DNA of 64,000 bases from JAIBJN01 sp963748205. GTDB taxonomy: Bacteria; Actinomycetota; Thermoleophilia; Gaiellales; Gaiellaceae. Made by a program: the position numbers and the translations under genes. This document shows positions 48,693 to 58,391 of the stretch, piece by piece. The stretch lies in NCBI GenBank assembly GCA_963748205.1, contig CAVVIB010000021.1, positions 245,767 through 309,766 on the forward strand. Direction: 5' to 3'. The notes under the pieces are model-generated. The model did not search any database and was not told where the DNA came from. It was given only the letters and a program-made list of their open reading frames with translations. Position 1 is the first letter of the stretch, and every line of letters starts with the position of its first letter.

Positions 48693-49378
48693 GAGTCACC
48701 CTTCAGGAGGAGCTGGACCAGCTCGAGGCGGCCCTCCAGGAGGAAGGCGCGCTCGTCCTGCGGGCGCTGCGCGGCTGCCTCAACGCGCTCGAGCAGACCG
48801 ATGTGGAGCTCGCCGACGAGGTCATCGCCTTCGACGACGAGATCGACCGGTCCTATCTCGCGATCGAAGAGGGCATCCAGTCGCTGCTCGCATTGCAGAC
48901 TCCGGTCGCCGTCGATCTACGCCTCGTGCTCGCCATTCTCCACAACAACCTGCACCTGGAACGGATGGCGGACTACTGCGTCACGATCGCCAAGCTGACG
49001 AAGCTCGTGAAGGGCGTCCCGCACGACGAGACGATCCTCGAGGGCTTCGAGGAGATGGGGACGCGAGCCGAGGAGATGATCCGCGTCGCGCTCGACTCCT
49101 TCCGCGACCGCAACGCGCAGCGGGCGGAGTCGCTCGTCGACCTGGACGAGCTCATCGACAGGGCCAACAGGCGGGTCGTCGGCCACGTGCTCTCGCTGGG
49201 CAGCGACATCGCCCTTCGCGAGTGGGGCCTCCGCATGATCATCGTCTCGCGGTGCCTGGAGCGGATCGGCGACCACGCGGTCGACATCGGCGAGCAGACG
49301 GCGTATCTCGTCTCCGGCGAGTTCCGCGAGTTCACGGACGCGTCGCACGAGTCGGGCACGACGCCCCGCGACCTCTAG
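48689..49378 (+). CDS. phoU: PhoU phosphate-signalling protein
   Basis: 229 residues; ATG overlaps the pstB stop (ATGA). Two PhoU three-helix repeats: first with VIAFDDEIDRSYLAIEEGIQ and VAVDLRLVLAILHNNLHLER, second with LVDLDELIDRANRRVVGHVL and LRMIIVSRCLERIGDHAVDI. The E/D-x-x-x-D metal motifs and the R-(M/I)-(A/G)-D motifs are present. Represses Pho signalling when phosphate is plentiful by linking PstB to the kinase. Confidence 0.95.
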   Translation: MRVTLQEELDQLEAALQEEGALVLRALRGCLNALEQTDVELADEVIAFDDEIDRSYLAIEEGIQSLLALQTPVAVDLRLVLAILHNNLHLERMADYCVTIAKLTKLVKGVPHDETILEGFEEMGTRAEEMIRVALDSFRDRNAQRAESLVDLDELIDRANRRVVGHVLSLGSDIALREWGLRMIIVSRCLERIGDHAVDIGEQTAYLVSGEFREFTDASHESGTTPRDL

Positions 49379-49381
49379 TCG

Positions 49382-50473
49382 CTAGGCGCGGGCGAGCGCG
49401 ACCCGCCTGGTCTGCCACGAACGCGCGCCGAACGCGCCGGCGGCGATCACGGCGGCGAGCACGAAGACGAGCACGTCCCCGGCGGGCAGCCGGGTCAGGA
49501 CCTCCATCCCGGCGCCGACGAGCCCGGCCGCGGGGATCGTCAGCACCCAGGCGACGAGGATGTTCCCCGCCACGCCCCAGCGCACGGCGTTGAGGCGGCG
49601 CGTGGCCCCGGCGCCGAGCACGGAGCCGGAGATCGTGTGGGTCGTCGAGACCGGGAAGCCGTAATGCGCCGTCGTCCAGAGGATCCCGGCCGTCGCGGTC
49701 TGGGCCGCGAAGCCGCGCGGCGGGTCGAGCTTGGCGATGCGCGTCCCGAGCGTCTTGATGATGCGCCAGCCGCCGGCGTAGGTGCCGAGGCCCATCGCGA
49801 GGGCTGCGCTGACGATCACCCACATGGGCGGCCGGTCGAAGTCGGGCGCGAGGTGCCCGGAGGCGACGAGCGCGAGGGCGATGACGCCCATCGTCTTCTG
49901 CGCGTCGTTCGTCCCGTGGGTGAAGGCGACGAACCCGCCGGAGACGAGCTGGAGCCGCCTGAAGACCCGGTTCACGAGCCCGGGGGCCTTCCGCCGCACG
50001 ATCCACATGACTGCGAGCATCAGCGCTGCGGCGCACACGATCCCGAAGAAGGGCGCCAGCAGCGACGGAATGGCGACCTTCTCGATGAGGCCGTCCCACT
50101 GCACGACGTCGAATCCTCCGGCCGCGATCGCGGAGCCGGCGACGCCGCCGATCAGCGCGTGGCTCGAGCTCGAGGGGAGGCCCAGATACCAGGTGATCAG
50201 GTTCCAGGTGATCGCGCCGACGAGGCCCGCGAGGATGATGTCCAGGGTGATGATCCCCGGCTCGACGATGTCGTTGGCGATCGTCGCCGCCACCTCGAAG
50301 GAGACGAACGCGCCGGCGACGTTCAGGATCGCCGCCATGAGAACCGCGGGACGCGGCGCGAGCGCGCGCGTCGAGACGCTCGTCGCGATCGAGTTCGCCG
50401 TGTCGTGGAAGCCGTTCGTGAAGTCGAAGAAGAGCGCGACCGCGACGACAGCGACGAGGGTGAGGTCCTCCAC
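49382..50473 (-). CDS. pit: Low-affinity inorganic phosphate transporter (Pit family)
   Basis: 363 residues from GTG, about 10 helices. Two copies of the PiT signature: FDFTNGFHDTANSIATSVST and GFVAFTHGTNDAQKTMGVIA. Also LGLPSSSSHALIGGVAGSAI and FPVSTTHTISGSVLGAG, the S-S-x-x-H/S-T-T-H helices. It follows the DUF47 gene after 12 bp, the standard Pit accessory arrangement. Convergent with phoU (3 bp gap). Confidence 0.95.
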   Translation of the reverse strand: MEDLTLVAVVAVALFFDFTNGFHDTANSIATSVSTRALAPRPAVLMAAILNVAGAFVSFEVAATIANDIVEPGIITLDIILAGLVGAITWNLITWYLGLPSSSSHALIGGVAGSAIAAGGFDVVQWDGLIEKVAIPSLLAPFFGIVCAAALMLAVMWIVRRKAPGLVNRVFRRLQLVSGGFVAFTHGTNDAQKTMGVIALALVASGHLAPDFDRPPMWVIVSAALAMGLGTYAGGWRIIKTLGTRIAKLDPPRGFAAQTATAGILWTTAHYGFPVSTTHTISGSVLGAGATRRLNAVRWGVAGNILVAWVLTIPAAGLVGAGMEVLTRLPAGDVLVFVLAAVIAAGAFGARSWQTRRVALARA

Positions 50474-50485
50474 GCTGCTCGCCCG

Positions 50486-51117
50486 CTACGCGTTCTTGAC
50501 GACGATGTTCCCCACGACGTTGGCCGCCGTCTCGCAGGCGTCGAGCGCGTCCTCGAGCGCCTCGAAGATGTCCTTCCAGCGGATGACGATGAGCGGGTCG
50601 ATGCGTGGGTCGCGGAAGAGGTCCGCGATCGCGTCGTGCACGACCCGTCGCCCTCGTCCTCGAGCTCCTTCAGGGCGACGAGCTCCCGCTCGACCCCCTG
50701 TAGGCCCTTCAGCTCGTTGAGCGCCGCGGCAAGGTGCTCGGCGGCGCCGACGAGGATGCGGCACTGCTCGATCGCCTGGCGGGTCGGGGACTCGACGCCG
50801 TAGAGATCCAGGAGCTCGGACGCCTCGTCCATGTGGTCGACGACGTCGTCGACGCTCGTTGCGAGCGCGAAGATGTCCTCCCGGTCGAACGGGGTGATGT
50901 ACTGCGTGTTCAGCAGCTGGATGAGCTCGCGGGTAATCGTGTCGCCCTCGTGCTCGACCGCCTTGATGTCAGCCTGCGTGACCGAGGTCGTCGGATACTC
51001 TCGAAAGCGCCGCTCGATCAGTCGCGCGGCCTCGAGCGCGTTGGCGCCCGCCCTCGAGAAGAGGTCGTAGAACTCGTTGGTGCGCGGGACGAGCGAAATC
51101 TTCAACGCGCGCGGCAT
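50486..51117 (-). CDS. DUF47/PhoU-like Pit accessory protein (one frameshift)
   Basis: From ATG 51117: LVPRTNEFYDLFSRAGANAL, IKAVEHEGDTITRELIQLLN, YITPFDREDIFALATSVDDV and VDHMDEASELLDLYGV, the DUF47 helical bundle. One base is missing near 50645, after ELEDEGD; the next frame continues RVVHDAIADLFRD, PLIVIRWKDIFEALEDALDA and ANVVGNIVVKNA to 50486. About 210 residues, normal for the family. DUF47 proteins modulate Pit transporters. Divergent from the phosphatase, with pho-type repeats between. Confidence 0.9.
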
Positions 51118-51124
51118 GGTATAG

Positions 51125-51157
51125 GTTCACCATTCGGACACCGCTTAGACACATTCT
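51125..51157 (+). promoter_or_regulatory. Pho-box-like repeats between DUF47-pit and the phosphatase
   Basis: Coding-strand 11-mers for the plus gene: GTTCACCATTC, GGACACCGCTT, AGACACATTCT. The first is strong, the second shares ACACC, the third is weak. The nearest phosphatase start codon is only 10 bp away, and the box begins 8 bp from the DUF47 ATG, so the geometry is less convincing than elsewhere. Confidence 0.45.
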
Positions 51158-51167
51158 GGCCGGAGCG

Positions 51168-51960
51168 GTGGCCCTCGGCCTGCTCCTTCCCGTTTCCGCT
51201 GCCGCGGACACCGGGATTCTGGCCATCGGTGACTTCGGCGTCGGCGGCACGACCGAGCGGCGCATGGGCGCGGCCATGGAGCAGTTCGCCGACCGGCTCC
51301 CAGGCGGACGCGCTCGTGACGCTCGGGGACAACGACTACACGGAGAGTCCGAGCGCCTTCAGGCGCAACTGGCTCGACTCGTTCGGCTGGGCCGCCGAGG
51401 ACGGCCTCGTCGTCGCCGGGACGCTCGGAAACCACGACGTGCGCGTGCAGGGCGGCCGCTACCAGCACGAGCTGCTCGGGATCCGCGGGGACTTCTACCG
51501 GCGGGCGGTCGGCGACGTGGCGCTCTTCCTCATCAACTCGAACCGCAGCGTCGCGGCCCAGCGGCGCTGGCTCGACCAGGCGCTGGCGAGCTCCGCCGCA
51601 CCGTGGAAGATCGTCGCGTTCCACCACCCCGTCTTCAGCTGCGGCGAGTACAGCGGCGTCGCCGAGATGCGGCGGCAGCTCGCGCCGCTCTTCGAGCGCC
51701 ACGACGTCGCTCTCGTCCTCTCGGGGCACGACCACAACTACCAGCGCTTCGGGCCGCGGAACGGCGTGACCTACGTCGTCCACGGCGGCGGAGGCGCCGG
51801 CCTCTACCCGCTGCGAAGCTGCCCGAGCGGGTTCCCCAAGCGCCGCGCCGCCCGCGCGGTTCGCGGCTGGCTCCACATCCTGGCGAGCCCGACCGAGCTC
51901 CGCGTGCGGGCGATCGGCCCGATGGGCCGGGTTCTGGACGAGGTCTTCATAGACTCCTAG
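51168..51960 (+). CDS. Secreted metallophosphatase, purple-acid-phosphatase-like (one frameshift)
   Basis: From GTG 51168: ALGLLLPVSAAADTG, the end of a signal peptide, then ILAIGDFGVGG (GD metal ligand), break near 51303, VTLGDNDYTESPSAF (GDN-Y), GTLGNHDVR (GNHD), IVAFHHPVFSCGE (H) and LVLSGHDHNYQRF (GHDH). These are the calcineurin-like/PAP motifs. In-frame codons before GTG would extend the signal peptide with RTPLRH, a good basic n-region, but no standard start codon is there. Liberates phosphate outside the cell. Confidence 0.82.
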
Positions 51961-52036
51961 CGCGACCGGCAGCGGAGAATCGGCCGAAAGGATCGCGCCA
52001 CGTGCCCACTGAGCGCAGCTCGGATGCGAGACCGCG

Positions 52037-53284
52037 ATGAGAGTCGCGGTCGTCGGCGGGGGCGTCGTCGGGATCTGCTGCGCGTACGAGCTGCGGCAGG
52101 CCGGCGCCGAGGTCGTCGTGCTCGACCGGGGCCGGCTCGGTTTCGGGGCGTCGCGCGGTAACACCGGCTGGATCTGCCCGAGCTTCACGTATCCGCTCCC
52201 GAGCCCGGGAATCATGCGCGAAGGACTCACGGGCATGCTGCGGGGCGGCGGCCCGCTCGTGATCCGCCCGACGCTCGACCCGATGTTCGTCCGCTGGCTG
52301 CTCGGATTCCGGCGCAGCTCCACTCGTGAGCGCTGGCAGCACGGCGTACGCTCGCTCCTCGCGCTCAACGCCCGCACGCTCGAACTGTTCGACGGGTACG
52401 CGGCCGCGGGGGTGTCCTTCGAGATGCACTCCTCCGGACTCTTGCTCGTTGCGACGACGCCGGACGGGCTCGCGTCCTACGTGTCGATCTTCCGGGAGCT
52501 CCGTGCGCTCGGCTTCACGGGCGAGATCTCCGAGGTCGACGTCGCCGACGCCTGCCGACTCGAACCCTCGCTGTCCCAGGCTCGCATTGCCGGCGGCGTC
52601 CACGCGCTCGTCGACCGCTACGTGCGGCCCGAGACGCTCACGGCAGGACTGGCGGCCTGGCTCGAGGAGCGCGGCGTCGAGTTCCTCGAGCACACAAGCG
52701 TGGACGGCCTGGACGCCGGTCCGGACGGCGTGCTGCTCGCTACCTCGTCGGGTCGGATCGACGCTGATCGCGCGATCGTTTGCGCCGGCGCTACCTCCCC
52801 CGCGCTCCTCCGAACGCTCGGCATCCGCATGCCGCTCGTCGGCGCCAGGGGATACAGCGTCACGGTCGCGGGCGGCGGGACACGGCCCAGGCATGCGCTC
52901 TACCTCGCGGAGGCCAAGGTCGGCATCAGCTCATACGACGACGCCGTTCGCATCGCCGGAGTGTTCGAGCTCGGGCGTGCGGGCAACGATCTCGACCACA
53001 AGAAGCTGCGCGCGATGGTCTCCCGCGTCGACCCGTACTTCGAGCGTTGGCGGCCGAGCGAAGACGAGCCGCTGCTCGAGTGGGCCGGGATTCGACCGAT
53101 GACGGCCGATGGGCTTCCCCTCGTCGGGCGTGCTCCGGCCCTCCCGAACGTCTACGTCGCGACCGGTCACGGAATGCTGGGGGTCACGCTGGCGCCGGCC
53201 ACGGCCGCGCTGCTCACGCCGCTCGTCCTGGAAGAGCGCCTCGCTCAGGAGCTCGAGCCGTTCGCACCGGCACGGACCACGTAG
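52037..53284 (+). CDS. FAD-dependent D-amino-acid dehydrogenase/glycine-oxidase-like enzyme
   Basis: 415 residues. DAO fold: N-terminal VAVVGGGVVGICCAYELRQA with the acidic residue VVVLDRG, GASRGNTGWICPSFTYPLP (flavin contact), DADRAIVCAGATSP and the C-terminal IRPMTADGLPLVGRAPALPN with VATGHGMLGVTLAPATA. This is the DadA/ThiO/sarcosine oxidase type; the substrate is an amino or imino acid, not further defined. Not obviously linked to the phosphate genes upstream or the copper gene downstream. Confidence 0.85.
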   Translation: MRVAVVGGGVVGICCAYELRQAGAEVVVLDRGRLGFGASRGNTGWICPSFTYPLPSPGIMREGLTGMLRGGGPLVIRPTLDPMFVRWLLGFRRSSTRERWQHGVRSLLALNARTLELFDGYAAAGVSFEMHSSGLLLVATTPDGLASYVSIFRELRALGFTGEISEVDVADACRLEPSLSQARIAGGVHALVDRYVRPETLTAGLAAWLEERGVEFLEHTSVDGLDAGPDGVLLATSSGRIDADRAIVCAGATSPALLRTLGIRMPLVGARGYSVTVAGGGTRPRHALYLAEAKVGISSYDDAVRIAGVFELGRAGNDLDHKKLRAMVSRVDPYFERWRPSEDEPLLEWAGIRPMTADGLPLVGRAPALPNVYVATGHGMLGVTLAPATAALLTPLVLEERLAQELEPFAPARTT

Positions 53285-53310
53285 GAAAGGGCGAGTCCGG
53301 GAAGGTCCTG

Positions 53311-53330
53311 ATACCCCTAGCGGGTATAGT
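53311..53330 (+). promoter_or_regulatory. CsoR-type copper operator overlapping the -10 of copA
   Basis: ATACCC-CTAGC-GGGTAT (53311-53327) is a perfect 6-bp inverted repeat with 5-bp spacer, the form recognised by CsoR-family repressors. TATAGT at 53325-53330 reads as a -10 box inside the right arm, 10 bp before the copA ATG, so the mRNA would be almost leaderless. Copper binding to CsoR would free the promoter. No csoR gene is in the window. Confidence 0.7.
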
Positions 53331-53339
53331 TGTGAGCGG

Positions 53340-55429
53340 ATGAGCACCGTCCGTCTCGAGCTCGAGGGCATGACCTGCGCGGCATGCGCCGCGCGCATCG
53401 AGAAGACCCTCAACCGCCTCGACGGCGTCGACGCGACGGTCAACCTCGCCACCGAGGAGGCCGCCGTCCGCTACGAGGAGTCGAGCGTCGCGGTCGAGGA
53501 TCTCGTCGCCGCCGTGCAGAGCGTCGGCTACGGAGCAAGCCTTCAGGGAGCCGAGCGCGCCGAGGCCGCCGGGCAGGCGGTCTGTCCTTCGGCGTCCGGC
53601 TCGCCGTCGCCGCGATCCTGACCGTGCCCGTTGCGCTCATCGCCATGGTGCCGCCCTTCGGCTTCGACGGGTGGGAATGGGTCGCGTTCGCGCTCACGAC
53701 GCCGGTGTGGGCCTGGGCGGGCTGGCCGTTCCACCGCGCCGCGCTCGCGAACGCGCGCCACGGGTCGGCCTCGATGGACACGCTGATCTCGCTCGGCACG
53801 ACGGCCGCGTATATGTGGTCGGTGGTCGCGCTCCTCGCCCTCGAGGACGCGGAGGTCTATTTCGAGGTGGCGAGCGTGATCACGACGCTCATCCTGCTCG
53901 GCCGCTGGCTGGAGACGCGGGCGCGCCGCCGCTCCGGCGCTGCCATGCGGGCGCTCCTCGAGCTCGGCGCCAAGGAGGCCCGCGTGCTGCGCGACGGCGT
54001 CGAGGTCGCCGTGCCCATCGATGAGCTCGCCGTCGGCGACCTGTTCGTCGTCCGGCCCGGCGAGAAGATCGCGACCGACGGCGTCGTCATCGAGGGAAGC
54101 TCGGCGATCGACCAGTCGATGCTCACCGGCGAGCCCGTCCCGGTCGACGTCGTCCCCGGCGACGAGGTCGCCGGCGCGACCGTCAACGCCCACGGCCGCA
54201 TCGTCGTGCGCGCGACCCGCGTCGGCTCCGAGACCGCGCTCGCGCAGATCGCCCGCCTCGTCGCCGAGGCGCAGGCCGGGAAGGCGCCGATTCAGCGCCT
54301 CGTCGACCGCGTCTCCGGCGTCTTCGTGCCGATCGTGATCGCGCTCTCGCTCGCCACCCTCGTCGGCTGGCTGGTCTTCAGCGGCGACGTCACGGAGGCC
54401 TTCACCGCGTCGGTGGCCGTGCTGATCATCGCGTGCCCCTGCGCGCTCGGGCTCGCCACGCCTACGGCGCTCATGGTCGGGACCGGACGGGGCGCGCAGC
54501 TCGGGATCCTCATCAAGGGCCCCGAGGTGCTCGAGCAGACGAAGCGCGTCACGACCGTCGTCCTCGACAAGACGGGGACGGTCACCGAGGGCCGCATGCA
54601 GCTGGTCGACGTCCTTCCCGCCGACGGCGCCGTCCGCGCCGACGTCCTGCGGCTCGCGGGCGCCCTCGAGGACGCGAGCGAGCACCCGATCGCGCGGGCC
54701 GTAGCGGCCGCCGCGCGCGACGAGCTCGGCACGCTGCCGCCCGCGGAGGGCTTCGCCAACGCGCCGGGAGTCGGCGTCACCGGACGAGTCGACGGGCACG
54801 ACATCACCGTGGGCCGCGGCGAGACCGGCATCGAGGTCTCCTGGGACGGCGAGCTGCGCGCGACGCTCGTCGTCGCCGACACCGTGCGGCCGACGAGCGC
54901 GGAGGCCGTCGCCGAGCTGCGCGCGCTCGGGCTCACGCCCATCCTCCTCACCGGCGACCGGGCCGAGACAGCGCAGGCCGTCGCGGCCGACGTCGGCATC
55001 GAGCACGTCGTCGCCGAGGTCTTCCCCGGCGACAAGGCGGCCGAGGTGCGCCGGCTCCAGGACGAGGGCGAAGTGGTGGCGATGGTCGGCGACGGGATCA
55101 ACGACGCCCCGGCGCTCGCTCAGGCCGATCTCGGCATCGCCGTCGGCACCGGCACCGACTTGGCCATCGAGGCCAGCGACCTGACGCTCGTCTCCGGCGA
55201 CCTCCGTGCCGTCGCCGACGCGATCCGTCTTTCACGGCGCACCCTTGCCACGATCAAGGGCAATCTCTTCTGGGCGTTCGCGTATAACGTGGCCGCCGTG
55301 CCGCTCGCCGTTGCCGGGCTCCTGAACCCGATCGTGGCCGCAGCCGCCATGGCCGGCTCGAGCCTCTTCGTGGTCGGCAACTCGCTGCGGCTTCGCCGCT
55401 TCCGCAGTCCCCGGGAGGCGCGCGCGTGA
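53340..55429 (+). CDS. copA: Copper-translocating P1B-type ATPase (one frameshift)
   Basis: ATG 53340. HMA metal domain with GMTCAACAAR (Cys13, Cys16). The frame breaks near 53578, just after the HMA; it continues with GLSFGVRLAVAAILTVPVAL, TLISLGTTAAYMWSVVALLA, actuator SMLTGEPVPVD, the intramembrane IIACPCALGLATPT, DKTGTVTEG (phospho-Asp), SEHPIARAVA and GDGINDAPALAQADLG. Cu(I) exporter, about 695 residues, single HMA. The CsoR-type site upstream gives copper control. Confidence 0.9.
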
Positions 55430-55455
55430 CCAGCCCCGCCGTCCGCGGATAGCGG

Positions 55456-55803
55456 TTGCCGCGCTACCTCACGGCCGGTGCGGCCGCGCTCGCGCTCTGG
55501 GTTGCGATCGGCTCGCGGGAGGTGCTGACCGGCGTCCTCCCCGCGCTCCTGGTGCTCGCGCTCGCCCTGGTCGACTACCGGCTCTGGGAGTCCCGCGGCC
55601 GGCCGTGGCACGACTGGACGGTGATCCTGCTGCTCCTGCCCGCGATCCTCGCATCCGTCTGGATCTGCGTCGGCGGCCTCGTCACGGGCGTCGAGCGCTC
55701 GGACGAGTCACGGCTGCTCTTCGAGGTCGGCCCGGGCGTCGCCCTCACCGGCCTCCTCTGCACGCTCATCTCGTACCACGGGCGCCACCACCCGGACGAG
55801 TAG
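55456..55803 (+). CDS. Small membrane protein of unknown function
   Basis: 115 residues from TTG. Helices at about 5-20 (AALALWVAIGSREVLTGVLP into LLVLALALV), 52-75 (WTVILLLLPAILASVWICVG) and 85-107 (FEVGPGVALTGLLCTLISYH), with a His-rich end GRHHPDE. No family known to me. It is 26 bp behind copA, so possibly co-transcribed, and ends on the base before the converging MMPL gene stop. Confidence 0.55.
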   Translation: MPRYLTAGAAALALWVAIGSREVLTGVLPALLVLALALVDYRLWESRGRPWHDWTVILLLLPAILASVWICVGGLVTGVERSDESRLLFEVGPGVALTGLLCTLISYHGRHHPDE

Positions 55804-57988
55804 CTACTTGGCGGGCTCGGGCTGCTCCTCGTGGCCCTCGACGTGGACGTCCGGGAGCCACGAGAGCCATGACGGCAGGTACCAGTTCCAGCGGCCGAGG
55901 AGCGTCATCGTGGCCGGGACGACGACCGAGCGGATGATCGTGGCGTCGATGAACAGGGCGACCGCGACCCCGAAGCCCATCTGCTGGAACATGACGAGGT
56001 CGCCGCGGGCGAAGCCGGCGAAGACGGCGATGATGATCAGCGCCGCGCCGGTGATGAGCCGCGCGGTCGAGCCCACGCCGAAGGACACCGCCTCCTCGTT
56101 GTCGCCGGTCTGCGAGAAGCGCTCGCGGATACGGCTGAGCAGGAACACCTGGTAGTCCATCGAGAGCCCGAAGAGGACCGCGAAGAGGAAGAGCGGCACC
56201 CAGGCCTCGATGATGTCCACCTGCTGGAAGCCGAAGAGCTCGTTCCCCACGCCCTTGACGAAGACGAGCACGAGCAGGCCGTAGGCGGCGCCCACCGCGA
56301 GCAGGTTCATGGCGATCGCGGTCGCAGGGACGACGATCGACCGGAACGCGATCGTGAGCAGGATGAAGCTCAGGCCGAGGACGAACGTGATCACGATCGG
56401 GAGCCACGTGTTCATGACGTCGTAGTAGTCGATGTCCTCCGCGGTGTCACCGCCGACGAAGACCTCGGCGTCGGAGCCGGCGAACGCCTCGGGGACGACG
56501 TTGTCGCGGAGGTCGCGCACGGCGGCGACCGCCTCGGCCGAGACCGCGTCGCCCGCCACCGGCACGGTCACGAGGACGAGGTCGTCGCCCGGCGCCGTCT
56601 CGACCGTCGGCTCGCCGAAGACCTCGCGCTCGCCGAGGGCCGCGGTCAAGCCGCTCTACGCCGGCCTGGACGTCCTCCGACTGGGCGTCGCCGTCCACGG
56701 CGATGAGCACGGGATCGGTGGTCTGGCCCGGGAACTCCTGGTTGAGGAGCTCGAAGCCCTGCCGCGACTCGAAGCGCTCCGGGAGCGTGCTGATCCCCGC
56801 CGTCCCCGTCTCGAGGGAGAGGAACGGGATCGCACAGGCGAGCAGGAACGCGACGGCCGCGACGAGGCTCACGACCGGGCGCCGCATGACGGCGCGCACG
56901 ATCCTCCCCCAGAACCGGCTCTCGGCCGCGGCCGACGTGCGGCCGAAGTACGGCACGCGCCACCGGTTGATGCCGTCCCCGAGCAGGCTGATGACCGCCG
57001 GGAGCAGCGTCAGTGCGGCGATCACCGACACGATCCCGACGAGGATCGCTCCGGTCGCGAGGCTCCGCATGATCGTGTTCGGGACGAGCTCGAGCCCGGT
57101 CATCGCGAGCACGAACGCGGCGCCGCTGAAGAGGACGGCCCGGCTCGCGGTCGCGCCGGCCGTGTGGATGGCGTCGAGCTTCTCCCTCCCCTGAGAGCGC
57201 TCCTCCCGGAAGCGGCTGAGAATGAAGAGCGAGTAGTCGATCCCGAGCGCGAGGCCCATGCCGAAGATCATGTTCGTGACGAAGACCGAGAGCTCGAACA
57301 CCTGGCCCACGAGCCCGGTGAGCGCGATCGCGACGAGGATCGACAGGAGCGCGAGCACGAGCGGGATGACGCCGGCGACGACCGTGCCGAAGACGAGCAG
57401 GAGCACGATCAGCGCCACGGGCGCGCCGAAGAACAGCTCGCCCTGCTGGAGATCCTCCTCGGAGAGGGCGCTGAAGTCCTCGTCGAGCACGACCTCGCCC
57501 GTGATCGCCGCGTCGAAGCCGGGCTGCTCGTCGAGCCCGTCCACGGCCTGGACGACGTCGCCGATCGCATCTTCGTTCGCGCCGAGCCCCACGAGCACGG
57601 CGGTTGCCTGCCCGTCCTCGGCGACCAGATCCTCGTTCTCCTCGTGGGTGACGACGTTCGTCGCGCCGGCCTCGCGGATCTCGCCGGCAAGCGACTGAAC
57701 GCGCTCCTGGACGGCGGGATCGTCGAGCGTCCCCTCCTCGAGCACGATCACGACGACCTCGCTGATCTGCTCACCGGCGTCCTCGGCGGTCGGCCGAAAG
57801 TGCTCGAACCGGAGCTCGTCGACGCGCTTGGAGTCGGTCGCGCTCGTGACCTCGCCCTCGGTCGTCAGGTCGCCGAAGAACGTCGCGATGACCACGAAGG
57901 AGACCACGACGAGGGCGATCCAGGCACCGATGGTCCGCCACGGGTGCCGGGCGCACGCGAGCGCGAGCGACTCGGTGGAGAGCTTCAC
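55804..57988 (-). CDS. MMPL/RND-superfamily exporter (one frameshift)
   Basis: About 728 residues once the break near 56650 (one extra T in CTTGACC) is bridged. First half: WRTIGAWIALVVVSFVVIAT, a loop, VFGTVVAGVIPLVLALLSIL and GMGLALGIDYSLFILSRFRE. Second half: ITFVLGLSFILLTIAFRSIV and LFGLSMDYQVFLLSRIRERF, ending LLGRWNWYLPSWLSWLPDVH, nearly the same C-terminal signature as the exporter at 19785. The two are paralogues by architecture. Cargo unknown. Confidence 0.88.
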
Positions 57989-58033
57989 GGCTCTCCGACG
58001 CTACCGGCTACGGGTGTGTCGCCGCTAGCCGGA

Positions 58034-58333
58034 TCAGGACCGGTCGGGCTCTACGTCCGGGTCGACCTCCACGTCCGGGTCGACCTCGTCGGCCCGGCGG
58101 GCGTGCTCATGCGCCGCGGCCCGCTCGCGCTCGGCACGGTCGAGCTCGTCGCGGGCGGCGTCCTCGCGCTGCTTCGCGCGCGCCTCCTGCGTCTCGGCCA
58201 GCTCGCGGTGCTCGCCGGCCTCGACGCGCCGCTCCTTGAGCTCGCGTTCGCGTCTCGACCTGCGCTCGATGACGACGGCAATGACGATCGCAATCGCGAC
58301 GCCGATCACGGCGATGATGATCCAGGGTGCCAT
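58034..58333 (-). CDS. Membrane-anchored coiled-coil protein
   Basis: 99 residues: a single N-terminal helix (WIIIAVIGVAIAIVIAVVIE), then a highly charged Arg/Glu coiled coil (RRERELKERRVEAGEHRELA, KQREDAARDELDRAERERAA) and an acidic repeat tail (DPDVEVDPDVEPDRS). Many actinobacteria have such proteins; function unknown. It precedes the MMPL gene by 45 bp on the same strand and may be its operon partner. Confidence 0.65.
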   Translation of the reverse strand: MAPWIIIAVIGVAIAIVIAVVIERRSRRERELKERRVEAGEHRELAETQEARAKQREDAARDELDRAERERAAAHEHARRADEVDPDVEVDPDVEPDRS

Positions 58334-58391
58334 CGGGGCCAGTGGTGCCCGGGCCGGGAGATCGGCAAACCCCGCGGTGTAAGGTCACGCC

